A DNA stretch of 64,000 nucleotides from Eremomyces bilateralis CBS 781.70 (lineage: Eukaryota > Ascomycota > Dothideomycetes > Eremomycetales > Eremomycetaceae): the NCBI RefSeq assembly GCF_010015585.1, contig NW_022985093.1, positions 12,239 through 76,238 of the forward strand. Direction: 5' to 3'. The notes under the pieces are model-generated. The model saw nothing but the letters and a program-made list of their open reading frames with translations. It searched no databases and had not been told where the DNA came from. A program made the position numbers and the translations under genes. Positions 1-10,449 of this stretch are shown in pieces. The stretch's first letter is position 1. Each line of letters opens with the position of its first letter.

Positions 1-202
1 AGTCGACTAAAAACCTCTCTTGCACCGGTGTAAGGCGTTGGTTCGATTGTTGAGCTGTAGAGCGCGATTGCATGCCCTTGAGGCGGTTTTGAAGCGTAGC
101 TCGATTGACCTTGAATAGGGCCGCAGCTTCATTTTGTGATTTGCATTGACCGGTCTCTACGGCATGGATAGCCTGTAGGAGTACCTCCTCTGAATTTGAC
201 AT
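1..202 (-). mobile_element. Fot1/pogo-type (Tc1-mariner) transposase, N-terminal fragment cut by the window edge
   Basis: Reading leftwards from the ATG at 202-200, an open frame of 67 residues runs off the window. It starts MSNSEEVLLQAIHAVETGQ and continues with an N-E-A-A-A-L-F-K-V-N-R-A-T-L-Q-N-R-L pattern. This is the psq-type helix-turn-helix that opens pogo/Fot1 transposases: a short first helix, then a 'sxxxAAxxfxVpxxTLxxRlkG' recognition helix. The following QSNQRLTPVQERFLVD leads into the CENP-B-type second HTH. No stop is seen in the visible part. The DDE catalytic domain and the far inverted repeat would lie to the left of base 1, so intactness cannot be judged. No near-side inverted repeat was recognised between 203 and 700. 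Confidence 0.75.
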
Positions 203-816
203 CGTAATACGATATGGTGGTTGAGATATTACGCGTTTGGTGATGGTGGTGAAGATGGTGATACTGGCCAAGTAGGTGGTTGGCCAACAGGCAGGGGTTC
301 GAACTTACATTGGCTCTCGCTTAGAGGCACTCGCAAAGAAGACCTAGAGCTACATTGACCGAATCAATCAGTTTCACCAGCCTCGCTGCTACTCGACATC
401 CTATTCTAAGCGCCATTCGCTTTCGATGAATCGTACGGCTTGCCAGGGAAGATCATGCTGGGATGACTGGTGCCTTCATTTACCACGAAGATACATCCAC
501 TTGCAGTCATCTCTGTCCAAAACATTTAGTGCAAGATCAATGTAGCCCTCCTTGTCGACATATCGAGGGACAATTCCCAGAGCACGGCCTATGATAGTGA
601 GCCTGAAAGCTTCGAGACATTAGAAAGCCTATTTGGGCTAACTTGCCATTCACGCTATCATCGGCGGCAGGGCGGCTAGTCGAAGGCATGCTTTGACCGC
701 ATCCTCAACATGGGCAAATTCTGAACCCAGTCGCTTCAAATTTGCCTCCATAAGTGGCTTCACGGTGTCCGGAATAATGGGGGTTGGAATGAACCTATCA
801 TATGGTAAATCAATAG
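203..816. other. No gene recognised (about 600 bp beside the transposase)
   Basis: I see no coding signal here beyond short chance frames. It may hold the rest of the transposon end plus old flanking DNA. Confidence 0.4.
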
Positions 817-1117
817 AAAGATGTGTCAGAGATCAGGCTTTCAGGATATCTCTATTTTTCGGGACCCGCCGGTCTCCAGACCGCGCCCCCATTACTTAGT
901 CGTATTTAGGTGGTCTAGCCCCCATGGTTCCCCCGTGGTTCCCCCGTGGTTCCCACGTGGAGGAGCATCCCACATCCCACGATATCACCAATGCTTCTTT
1001 CTTTGCTTCTTCGCTCGTTTTGAGGAAACCAAGGTCCCCACGACCATCAATTGTATACAGAACATATAAGATGAGCGTATTCCTGTAGGTTGTACGCTCA
1101 TTAAGGATCAAGATCAA
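817..1117 (-). repeat. Dispersed repeat, copy A (probable LTR-retroelement fossil)
   Basis: About 290 bp is nearly identical, by eye roughly 95%, to 48688-48985 in the opposite orientation. On the minus strand it carries a short open frame with residues such as LILNERTTYRNTLILYVLYT. One end reads TGTCAGAGATCA, a TG-type end, and a related end sequence occurs at 3018. The family is not certain; fragments near 3 kb and 49 kb suggest decay products of an LTR element. It is clearly broken. Confidence 0.55.
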
Positions 1118-1174
1118 TCAACACTTTCAATTCTTGGTAATCAAGTGCTCTCCTGCTGAAGTCGCATCTCCAGA

Positions 1175-2196
1175 TCACCTGATCAAAGGAACAGCTATTC
1201 TCTGTCAAGATGAGGCAAGAATTACTCTAACCCATACATACCAGGGTGCCAGCAAGTTCACTCGCGACAGGTCCGATTTGCGGAGATTGCACAAAAAACC
1301 ACGGACGCCGAACTTGTAGGCATTATACTGCGTTGCCCCAGGAAGGTCAAGGTAGCCAGCAAGACTCGCTTTGAGAATTAGAACTTTATCACGGGACGCA
1401 TCTTCCTTGTTGAAGTAGTGCCTAGCGAGCTTCACCGTGTAGGAAACACCAATTATATTCACATGAAGGACCTTGAGCTCGGGCTTGGCGGGCTCATCCG
1501 CGTCGTCAAGTTGGAATAGATCGTCATAGATCGCGATTCCGGCGTTTGCAACGACAATATCAATAGACTTGCTGGGAGAATTGTCTGCTGCCGCTTTGAA
1601 TCCTTTCAACTGTTGACTCCAATTTGTGGCGTCGGCACGGTAGAATTGGTAGCTTGAGAGAGTCAGAACTTGAGAGTGCTGGATCAAGGCTATCAACATA
1701 CTTTGACTTTCCTTCTTGGTCCTTGTTGGGATTTAGATCTAGATTTGTCACATATGCTCTGTTTGCCTGTTAGTCGAGAACTACCACGTATCCTCACGCC
1801 ATACCCAGCATCCAGAAAGCCTTGAACGTAGCCAGCTCCAAGGCCACTGCTACCTGATGATATCAGATATATTAGTCGAATTACCCCCTAGGCTGATTTG
1901 GACAGTGATAGTGTCGGAAATCCGCGGCTATTACTTAGTCGCCGCACCTTGTAGATTACATAAGATTACATAAGCCTGGGTATATATACCCGTCAAGGTA
2001 AATTATGTACTTCTGACCGAATACAAGCATCTCACTACCTCTGACAGGTTACCGATTGTTTCCATGATCGATTGACACGCCAAAACGATCAACAGATACC
2101 TACCCCTGTGACGATCACACTCCTGCCTTTGAGCTTGCTCAGGTCGGCCGGGACCGAGTTATCGATCTTCTTAGCCGTCCAATACTCGTAAACCAT
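1175..2196 (-). CDS. Short-chain dehydrogenase/reductase (SDR), probably with an altered C-terminus
   Basis: This is an NAD(P)-dependent oxidoreductase of the classical SDR family with a Rossmann fold. Exon 1 starts at the ATG at 2196 (MVYEYWTAKKIDNSVPADLS) and runs into the dinucleotide-binding loop TGVGSSGLGAGY across an intron at about 1857-2099. Two short introns follow. The last large exon shows NAG (VVANAGIA), the structural Asn in HVNIIGVSYT, the catalytic Ser in LKASLAG and the catalytic Y-x-x-x-K in YNAYKFGVRG. Near the end comes NLLAPWY, where this family usually has a cofactor/substrate loop followed by about 60 more residues. Here a small intron seems to be followed by only a few codons and a stop at 1177-1175. 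The 3' end therefore looks truncated or replaced next to repeat copy A. The substrate is unknown; neighbours do not define a pathway. Confidence 0.75.
1912..2046. repeat. Short solo-LTR-like insert inside the SDR intron
   Basis: A 135-bp block begins TGTCGGAAATCCGCGG and ends CCTCTGACA. It therefore has TG...CA ends with the short inverted terminus TGTCRG, and contains a TATATATA box. It lies wholly within the first intron of the SDR gene and accounts for more than half of its length. No clear target duplication was seen. It is a fossil solo-LTR candidate; the family is likely copia-like but not proven. Confidence 0.35.
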
Positions 2197-2273
2197 GATG
2201 CTCTTGAGAAGATTCTAATCTGAGGTCAAATCCGATGTTCTGTATTGTTTGTGAGACTCGGATACGATTTGCA

Positions 2274-2783
2274 CTAAAGGGAAAGTACTCTAACAAGACC
2301 TAGGGCTGAAAAATGCGGGGAAATTTCCAGATTGGGTAACCTTGATAATACGATGCAAATCCATTCGGCCCGAGGAACGATGAGAGAGGAGAACAGAAAT
2401 GGATAAGCGACGACATAAGTCGAGGTGCCCTCCAGAACCCACTTCACTTTACCTGGTAGTCGGGAACGATTCATTAACATGACGAGGGTGCGATGCTTCA
2501 ACCGTCCTTGGAGCTCGAACTCTTCCGTGATCCTGGGCCAATTTCAGGCATACTCTTCGAGGCATCGCAGTAGGGAATCCTCCACAGCAGAGAAGGGCAG
2601 AAGAACCTCCTCCATCTCCAGCCGCCCAGGCTTTGGTATGAAATCCGAGTCGCCATTGCGAAGAATCTCAGGAGAAATGCCGTCAACCCCCTTACCGAGT
2701 AATAAACCGCTCAGACAAGGATAGCAGGTTTTCCTGAGGGCATTTTCCTCTAGGAAAGATTCTGTAAGAAAGATGAAAGTCAA
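2274..2783 (-). pseudogene. Unidentified interrupted reading frame
   Basis: A single minus-strand frame runs across most of this stretch, with composition that looks coding (DFIPKPGRLEMEEVLLPF, then RLPGKVKWVLEGTSTYVVAY). It is interrupted, so it does not give one protein. I do not recognise the family. A hydrophobic segment (YVVAYPFLFSSLI) lies near the end. It sits in repeat-rich DNA between the SDR gene and LTR-like pieces and could be a decayed host gene or part of an element. Confidence 0.3.
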
Positions 2784-2937
2784 GTCGATATGATAGGTGG
2801 AGCTACTGGTTCTGTGTCACAGTTGCAGAATGACGCTGGACCCTCGCCTTAGCGATCATTATTCCCTCTCAGTCGATAGAATTATTGTCACAAGTGTGAA
2901 GGTTCACAATCGATAAGGATTATCAATGGTGGAGACG

Positions 2938-3584
2938 TTATCGAATTGCTAGAGAAAAGAAGAAGAAGAAATGAATAGGTCTCTCTCTCTTTCCAGAGTT
3001 CTAAATACGCGTTTGCTGTCAGAGATCAAGATGTCTGTTTTTCGGGGTCCTCTGGTTTCCTACCCGTGACCCCGTATTCACAACTATGACAGTACATCAT
3101 GCATCCCATGATGTTATCAGTGTGAGATAAATAGCGGTTTCGCTCAATCAAGTGATTAATGCAGCGAGACCGTGGGAAAACCCCGTTAGATTCCAAAAGA
3201 GCGTAGATAGATTGAACTTGATCCTGAAGAGCCGGACCCTACGAAAACAGGCTGTTCCTGCAGCTATTTTATATGGTATTGTCATGGGCCCAAACCACGA
3301 AGAATTTGGTAAGCTGGTAACGCTGTTGAATTGCTAAAGAGAGAAGGAGAAGATCTCTCTCACTGCGATCTGCTATTTACATCCGTGGGCAACCGGTCTA
3401 CCCATCCCTTATGCCTTAGGCCGCAAGGCCACAACACACAGACTGGGCGAAGCCCAAAGACTGTCACAGCCTCACAGGTTTACAATGATGATCTCTTCCC
3501 TAAAAAGGGAAAGAATAGGGGTATAGAATCGAATACGGAATGAAGCCGTGGGGAAACGCCAAGAAACACAGATATTCCGTGACA
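2938..3584. mobile_element. Fossil LTR-retroelement remnant (two LTR-like blocks around a short internal stretch)
   Basis: A block at 3324-3584 starts TGTTGAATTGCTAAAGAGAG and ends ATTCCGTGACA, giving LTR-like TG...CA ends. A similar start (GAATTGCTAGAGAAAAGAAG) occurs at about 2938-3010. Between them, 3018-3130 opens with TGTCAGAGATC, like repeat copies A and B. The stretch 3190-3330 resembles the start of copy B at 48660-48760. The terminus AACACAGATATTCYGTGACA is shared with copy B. This is a broken, old element with most of its interior gone; copia-type is the best guess. Confidence 0.4.
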
Positions 3585-3974
3585 CCTCCTCAGGTATCAC
3601 CGTTGAAGGGTGGTGGCAGATCAGCGGTCAATTTATGACATGTGTCGCTGATCACCTCAGGGGTACCACTAACCCAGATCTGGCCTAGCTCACCGAGGCG
3701 GGTGATCCATATCCATGCGACGCCCCTTTCTCCCGACCTCCTGTGGTAACTGGTATTCTCGTCTGTCTCGACGCAAATGACTTGTTTCCATCTCAAAAAG
3801 TACCGGTAATTTCAAAGCCGGCGATGCTACTACGTGGAGCGTGACGACATTGAATATTTGTCGTCCCGATTCGGAAGGACATTGGGTGGGTGATATTGAA
3901 CTATAGATTGCTGAAGAGGTGTCTAATATCAATTAGAAAGCCGAAATTCCGAAAGCTAAAACTTGCTTCTCTAA

Positions 3975-5321
3975 ATGAGGGAAGAGCCAAGAATACCGGT
4001 AGCCAATCTACCGGGGCGGTCTCCGCCGGAACGTTCCTCTGCTTGCCTCGATGGACTTCGCGGTGTCGCCTGTCTTATGGTCTATCTATCTCATCAACAC
4101 CCTTGGTGGTATCGCGAAGATAACCTCCATGAAGGATTTGGATATCACGGCCAAACGGCATTTGCAACCTTCCCCTTCATCCGCAGCCTTTTCAACGGTG
4201 GCAATGCAGCGGTTGCTATCTTCTTCGTCCTCTCGGGTTATGTGCTTAGCGCGGGTCCACTTCAACTTATCCGCGATGGAGACACTGCAGCAGCGCATCG
4301 CAGGTTGATCTCTGCGTTTATTCGGCGTCCTTTCCGGCTGTATATTCCTGCGTTAAGCATCGCGCTTGCGTTTGTCTTTGTTATGCATCTGCCGTTTGGA
4401 CTCGCTCCAACCTTGGAATTTCCGGTGCCTAAAGAGAGTTTTCTTTTGGAATTACAGAACTGGATCTGGCAGACCGCTTTATGGATGAATCCTTTCGCCT
4501 CTCCGGAGACCTTTGCACGAGGGTACCTATACCTCCCCCCAGCTTGGACAATGCCAGTTGAATACGAAGGCTCCTTGCTAGTATATTTTATGCTGGCCGT
4601 GGCGACGTTTATCCCACGATATCGATTGAGTCTTTTCAGCGTTGCCGGTATTATCCTTTTCTCGGTTAAAAAATGGTCCATGGCTTGTTTTATGGGTGGT
4701 GTGGTTCTGGCCATAAATGATCTGGATGGCATCGACCGTGCTTTGCTCAAGCAGTTCTCGAAGCAGGGGGTAAAAGCGACCTTGAACGTATTGTTCATTT
4801 TGTCATGGTGGCTTCTATGTCAACCGGCGAATAAACGCGACGATCCCGAACTTTCTTATAATACGCCCGGTTGGTATTACTTGACGATGGTCTTTACTCC
4901 GCGGAATTACTTTGAGGACGAGTATTGGCGCTTTTACAACACCCTCGGCGCCATAATTCTCGTCTACACTGTCCTTAGGCTTAAATGGCTGCAGTCCTTT
5001 TTCCTGACGAAGCGGCTAAAATACCTTGGACGTATTAGCTTTTCGCTTTACCTCCTTCATATTCCTTTCCTTTTTACCGTTGGAGACCGTGTCGAACGCA
5101 TGTTTGGCGGTATCCGAGGGCAATTTTCGACTTGGTACGATTATAAACTTGCAATACCAGATATTGGGCCTATCGGGTTTTCGACGGGTTTTCTGGCTTC
5201 GCAGGCGGTTATCCTGCCATTAAATATGCTCCTTGCGGAGTTGTGCACAAGATATTTGGACGAGCCGAGTATTAGGGTCGCGCGTGCTATTGCTGCCCGA
5301 TGGGGGTACGCCGGCACTTAA
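3975..5321 (+). CDS. Acyltransferase-3 family integral membrane protein
   Basis: A complete intronless frame of 448 residues. The N-terminal motif ACLDGLRGVACLMVYLSHQH is the family signature: an R/D-G-L-R-G start followed by the membrane His. It is followed by GNAAVAIFFVLSGYVLS and FIRRPFRLYIPAL. Several hydrophobic helices follow (about residues 190-210, 255-290, 325-345, 360-375, 405-425), ending in a short basic tail. Members move acyl groups, often acetyl, from the cytosolic side onto sugars, lipids or secondary metabolites; the acceptor here cannot be told. The start was chosen because the signature begins about 20 residues later and no upstream ATG extends it. The gene is flanked by LTR debris on the left and an acyl-CoA synthetase further right. 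A joint acyl-metabolism role is possible but unproven. Confidence 0.85.
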   Translation: MREEPRIPVANLPGRSPPERSSACLDGLRGVACLMVYLSHQHPWWYREDNLHEGFGYHGQTAFATFPFIRSLFNGGNAAVAIFFVLSGYVLSAGPLQLIRDGDTAAAHRRLISAFIRRPFRLYIPALSIALAFVFVMHLPFGLAPTLEFPVPKESFLLELQNWIWQTALWMNPFASPETFARGYLYLPPAWTMPVEYEGSLLVYFMLAVATFIPRYRLSLFSVAGIILFSVKKWSMACFMGGVVLAINDLDGIDRALLKQFSKQGVKATLNVLFILSWWLLCQPANKRDDPELSYNTPGWYYLTMVFTPRNYFEDEYWRFYNTLGAIILVYTVLRLKWLQSFFLTKRLKYLGRISFSLYLLHIPFLFTVGDRVERMFGGIRGQFSTWYDYKLAIPDIGPIGFSTGFLASQAVILPLNMLLAELCTRYLDEPSIRVARAIAARWGYAGT

Positions 5322-5389
5322 TGCTAGATGAGCATCTCTGCTGGTGATTTCTGCCATATGGGACCTTGAAGCGATGCGACGCGCCGGCT

Positions 5390-5713
5390 CTAAGGGGCCG
5401 CCAATGCTCGAAGTGCAGCGGCATCTTTAGGAATGGCGACAGTACGATGTGGACTCATGTATGTCAGAATTTTGGATATAAAAGAGCAAATGACTTTCGA
5501 ATATGCGTTACTTACGTAGATTGAATAGAGTCGACCTAAGTCGCGTTCATCTCCTTCGATGCCACATTCACGAGTATCGAGTTGCGATGTACGAAGCTCT
5601 ACCACTATGCTAAGTGATTTCGCGAGGTACTTGTACAATGACGATACATCTTGGACGTTAAAGGTCGTGGCGTTAGGAAAAATATGGATGCGGGAGAGAT
5701 CGGAGGAATGCAA
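5390..5713 (-). CDS. Possible small gene or gene remnant, unrecognised
   Basis: The minus-strand frame contains a coding-like stretch (FPNATTFNVQDVSSLYKYLA, then TSQLDTRECGIEGDERDLG). It is followed by a good intron donor (GTAAGTAACGC at about 5512) and a possible short last exon encoding HAAALRALAAP before a stop near 5390. I could not find a convincing upstream start or a family match. It may be the 3' part of a decayed gene. Nothing else convincing was found between 5322 and 6436. Confidence 0.25.
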   Translation of the reverse strand: MHSSDLSRIHIFPNATTFNVQDVSSLYKYLAKSLSIVVELRTSQLDTRECGIEGDERDLGRLYSIYVSNAYSKVICSFISKILTYMSPHRTVAIPKDAAALRALAAP

Positions 5714-6436
5714 GAATCAAATGGACAGCAGCCCTCTACTGTCGAGTAGGTCCCAGCGCTTGCTCTGGCGATGGGCCCCGAAATCGATGCACTCGTGTGC
5801 TCATTTATGCAAAGGGAGTTCGAGAATCGCCCGCTACCTCCGCCGTCCTATATCTCCAAAGTTGGTCAGTCAGGTTGGAAGGCCGCCACAGCAGTAGAGA
5901 TGCTCCGACGGAGGTGCTGAACTGAGCAAGGCTGACGTACTACCTGAGTCCATCGCAGCGGAGCATATCCATGCTTCATGCGGCAGATCTGGAAACGGGG
6001 CGGTTGCAGCATTGTCCAAGCTCGATTTAGCCTCCACGAGAGCGTGCTAAGAGACAGGGGGAATGACTTATATGGATACGGTTTGTCGGCTGCTAGAGTT
6101 TGCCGTTTGATGGCGCGATCGCAGATGCTCAACGCGAACGCATCATGGGTTATATTACTCAGAGAAGCGCGTGGTTGGCACTAATCGCGCGGTGTGGACT
6201 CAGTGCCGTAATCCATCCGCTCGATCGGAAGGATGCCTGCCTCAGCGCGACTTGAGATATATGCAGATCTAACCATAGATATCCGGACCTTCGTCGGAAT
6301 CACGCTCATCGTATGAAACTATTCGCTATAAGAACGTGTAGATGCTGAGTTGCACAGGGTACATTGGGGAACTTACGGAGCTTTCAACACTCTCATACAG
6401 GGTTGGCAATTAGTAGATATCTAGAGATCTATTTAT

Positions 6437-8705
6437 TTAAAGCTTTGAAGGTTTTTTGGCCTTCGCCTCAATTGCGTTCAAATCTTCCAATTTGAATTCA
6501 ATGTATTGTTCACCATCCATACCTTTCTCCACAGGCATACCCAGTGATCCTGGCCACCACATCATCAAGTCCCTGCCTTCTGTGTGCTCTGGGGTGCCAT
6601 CCGCCTTGGCACCATAGATTGAGGCAAGATCAATGCCCTCTGTCCGGTAGGGCACCTTGTTCAGCTTGTTGTTGTGCATGGGAGTCGCGGCTGGAAGAAG
6701 TCGAAGGAAGACTGGCACTGCGTATTTCGGAAGACTTGCTTGAAGGTGTGCAAGGAATTTTGCGAATGGGAACTTGTTGGTCTGGATTGAATATGTCGTT
6801 GGGGGGGCGATAGATGGGATATACACAGTGGCGCAGCCAGCACGACCATCATGACCTACGCGGGTAAGCTTAATTTAATGAATGGGAGCGGCGACTTACC
6901 TGAGACGAGAACACCATAGACATTCGCTTCAACAATTCCGGGGAATTTGCCAATGACTTCGGCGACCTCTGCTGTAGAGACATTTTCGCTCTTCCAGCGG
7001 AATGTATCTCCAAGTCGGTCCATGAAAAACCATCTGCCATCAGTTGTTCGTCGAAGAGCGTCTCCGGTTCGGTAGTACAGGTCGCCCTTCACAAAGAGAT
7101 CTCTTTCGAATTTCTTCTGGGTTGCTTTGGAGTTTCCCCAATAACTGGCTGGCGTCAGCGGTGTTGCTCCAGAGAAGGAATGAAAACTCACCCAATAAAA
7201 GTCTCCTCATTTGGTATCTTGACAAGCATCTCTCCACCTTGGTCGTACGGCATGCGTGTGGCAAATCCAGTCTTTGGATTCCGCTCGATGTCGCCAGTTT
7301 CGTGATCAGCTTTCACTGGAACGTACGTTCGATGCATCAATGCCCGGAGGATCAGTCCATGATGACCAACAGCAGTTGCAAGATAGGGGCCTAGAAATCA
7401 TGAGCGAGATTAGTCAATGGAGGGCGAAAATCGTACCTTGGCAGACGTTGATCAAACCAAAAACGCCTTCAGTGCTGTTGAAGAATTCCGTAACTTGTGG
7501 GATGCCAAATCTCTCTTGGAATCTCACCCAGACGTCCGGTCGCAGCCCATTTCCGAACATCAATCGTATCTTGTGTTCTTTGTCAAGGGGACTCTCCTCT
7601 TGCGCAAGCAAGTATCGTGCCGTCTCTCCCACATAGACGAAGGCTGTTGCGCCGGAGTCACGGACGTCGTTCCAGAACCCTCGTGAGGAGAATCGCTTTC
7701 CGATCGCCAAGCCTAGCCCACTGGTCATGCTCATCACAGCAATGGCATTGCCCGTACCATGGTACATCGGCATGCAGTTATACCAACTGTCTCCATTTGG
7801 GGCGGGGGTGAGTCCCTGGTTTCGAGCTCGGGGACCGCCGAGACCCAAACCGCGAGCAAGCGAGAATGCCGCGGCTTTTGGGAGACCGGTTGATCCACTA
7901 TCATGGTCAGAACAAGAAAGACATATCCATTTGACTGCACATACCTGGTGTAAAGCAAACACATCGGGAATGTGGGCGGCAAGACGTCTCTCAGTTCGTC
8001 TGCAGGCCGGATTGGTGAGAGGGCGTCAATTTGATGCTTCAAGGGTTCATCGAGAATGTAGATCTTGATCCCTTCTGCCTCGATTTCACTCCGGGTCCCT
8101 TCGATCCTCGATCGGCATTCATCATCCCAATCGACCAGCAGCACTTTGGTTTTTGAGACTCGCAGACAATGCAACAGAGCCTCGCCCGCCAAGTTGTAAT
8201 TGATGTATGCTGGGGCGGAACCAACCGCCCACGATCCCATGGTTGCAAACATGAACTCGGGGGAGTTGGTCAGGTAGAAGGCGACCAGCTGGGTGGGTTT
8301 GATACCCAGTGAAATGAAGAATTGGGCATAGCGACATGAATTTTGGTATGTCTCGTTCCAGGTGTAACAACCTTCACGGGACCAGAGGCAAAGATCTGGG
8401 GCATCCTTCAACCGCCGTGCCTCATCCTCGAATCGATACCATAGTGAGACGCGTCCTGATGCGACTACTGGTGGTCAGTGACGGAAGCGAAGCAGAGACA
8501 GGTTTCAGGCCTTACCTGTTTTTATAACATCCTTTTCGGTCTTTTTCAATCTGTATAGCGACGTGATATCCTTTTTGAAGTGGAATTTGGCGTCGAGGTA
8601 AGCCGCTGCCGCTGCAACACCGACACCTTGCAAAGCAGTGGTGGCTGGATCATGTTAGCTTGTTGATCGAGGGATCGTCCATCAATAAACCGTACCTAGA
8701 TCCAT
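6437..8705 (-). CDS. Very-long-chain acyl-CoA synthetase / fatty-acid transport protein (FAT1-like) with peroxisomal signal
   Basis: An ANL-superfamily enzyme that activates long or very long fatty acids with ATP and CoA. The start is the ATG at 8705 (MDL, then a small intron). A hydrophobic N-terminus follows (TTALQGVGVAAAAAYLDAKF), as in FAT1/FATP proteins. The spliced AMP-binding P-loop reads YTSGSTGLPKA; the intron falls inside the motif at about 7900. Further motifs are MPMYHGTGNAIAV, FFNSTEG, YYRTGDALRR and the hinge-side FMDRLGDTFRWKSENVSTAEV. The C-terminus is AKKPSKL, a textbook peroxisomal targeting signal type 1. About five introns are needed and all junctions keep the frame, so the gene looks intact at roughly 630 residues. 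Peroxisomal fatty-acid activation for beta-oxidation, or for side-chain supply to a secondary metabolite, are both possible. Confidence 0.9.
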
Positions 8706-10449
8706 GATCAAGTTGGCTCAGGGTACAATTCCTAAGAAACTTCTTCGTGCAATTGATGAGTGTTAAAGTGTCTGTTCCCTAGGCAGCGTCTATTCCGTGT
8801 TGGGGTCGCTTTCTAGAATCTTTCGCTATCGATCTTCCTGAACGCCGAACAATGGAAGTCTATGAGAGAAAAGTCAGCCAAATCGGTGAAATCCTAGACA
8901 CCAAGGCGGGGTTTCAAAGCATCAAAAAACTTACCGCAGCTAGATGGATGCGACTGGTAGATCCGCGGAACAGCAGGCTCGATACTGTTTATTCAAGGTA
9001 TCACAACGTATTAAAGGTTCTAGATCGAAGCATTCATTTCCAAGGAGAATAATCCATACTAACCGGTATTCTTAAATCAGAGCTCCAAATATGCCGCGGC
9101 GGAGGACAACTGGGGAGCCTGTCCAGGGATCTCTCTCAGCCTCGGTCTGATATGCTTGAGACCTTGTTTATTGGCCAATGCACGAATATCTTCCCCACAA
9201 GTTACCAATCGAACAACAAACGGAGTGGTTCCGAGACAAACTCCGATCACCGATGATTGCGACCATCCGACAAGGAGGTCTCAGTCGATGTACCCTTCGT
9301 TATCCAATAGGATGTCTAAGAAAGATGATGTTACCGAGCATGGAAGCGAGGCTCGCGATGATGGAATCAACGACTCGGAAAGCGCGGAATATGACAATGC
9401 TATTATAGCATGAACGACAGCTTATCATGGCTATATATAGCCTGACCGAACGAAGATTGCGCTTCTCACCTTCCAGCTTACCGATATGCTGTCCTCGTCA
9501 GCGTATCAACAAACAAACAGTGTCCAGAGTTGACCCCGAAGTGCAAGAATCTGATCGTATTTCGTACTTTGGTACGGATACCCCACACGAGAGATCCACA
9601 GCAGCATCGACCAACGCGAGTCTGGCACGCTAAATAACCTAACCGACAGCTACCCCGCCGGATCCAGCCCCAGAATTGCAGGATGGTGGGAGCCGGATTC
9701 CGTTAGCGTCGCTGAGGTTGGAACTGCCGAGTACAGGGTGGCTGGTATCAGTGTGGGTTTGGACTTTGGACCGTCCAAAGTTCTTCAACGTCACACTTCT
9801 GAATCGTGTTCTCCATCGATAAGTCGATCATCGTTGAAATGCAACAGCTCTACTCCGTAGAATCCCGTTAAACAAAAGAAACCTAGATTCTAGGGTCTAG
9901 ACCATTCAGAGACCTCACAGTCATCTATGAGGGATCGGAAGTTCATCCTGGATGCTGTATCAAACTGGGGACAACTGAACGTTCAGTCACATAGTTTTTC
10001 ATCCCTTCAGGATCATTCTGTAATAAGAAATAGTACAAGCCGAATCGTGGCCAAATTCAGATTGTGGCCTGCTGCCCAAGAAGTCAAACATCATGATCGT
10101 TGTGATCCCGTTGGATTTGGGAGGATTTCAACCTAGACAACTTTCGCCCATGGATAGAATACCGCCGCCGAGATGAGACACAATACATCGTTGCCTAGCG
10201 GTGCCTAGTTAGAGTCCAATAAGTCTTTTATGATCAGGTTGGGTACTTAAAGGTTTGAAATTGCCACTCATAGCTGAGGGTTACAAGTCGGATTCCCTTC
10301 AAACCCGTTTCTCTACACTCATACAATTCGTTCGGTTATCGTTCACTATCCCCAAGTCAAGATTCAAACCATGAAGGACATGACCCAGGGATCTGATGAA
10401 TGAGGGTTCAAAGAGCTATGAAATGCGATACTCGATCGCTCACTGGAAC
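8706..10449. other. No convincing gene (about 1.7 kb)
   Basis: Several short frames overlap here (for example around 8852-9052, 9156-9413 and 9427-9633), but none has a recognisable motif, splice pattern or consistent coding frame. The right side may hold more decayed sequence of the AAA ATPase that follows. Confidence 0.4.

Noticed and set aside
266-306. tRNA-like A-box (TGGCCAAGTAGG) and B-box (GGTTCGA)
   Set aside because: The spacing is far too short for a tRNA and no cloverleaf or acceptor stem can be drawn.
5771-5918. Short plus-strand frame MGPEIDALVCSFMQREFENR...
   Set aside because: About 49 codons with no motif, intron or partner exon. The amino-acid pattern looks plausible but cannot be supported.
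9156-9413. Two overlapping plus-strand frames of 76-85 residues
   Set aside because: They overlap in different phases and neither has a motif or splice sites, so they look like chance.
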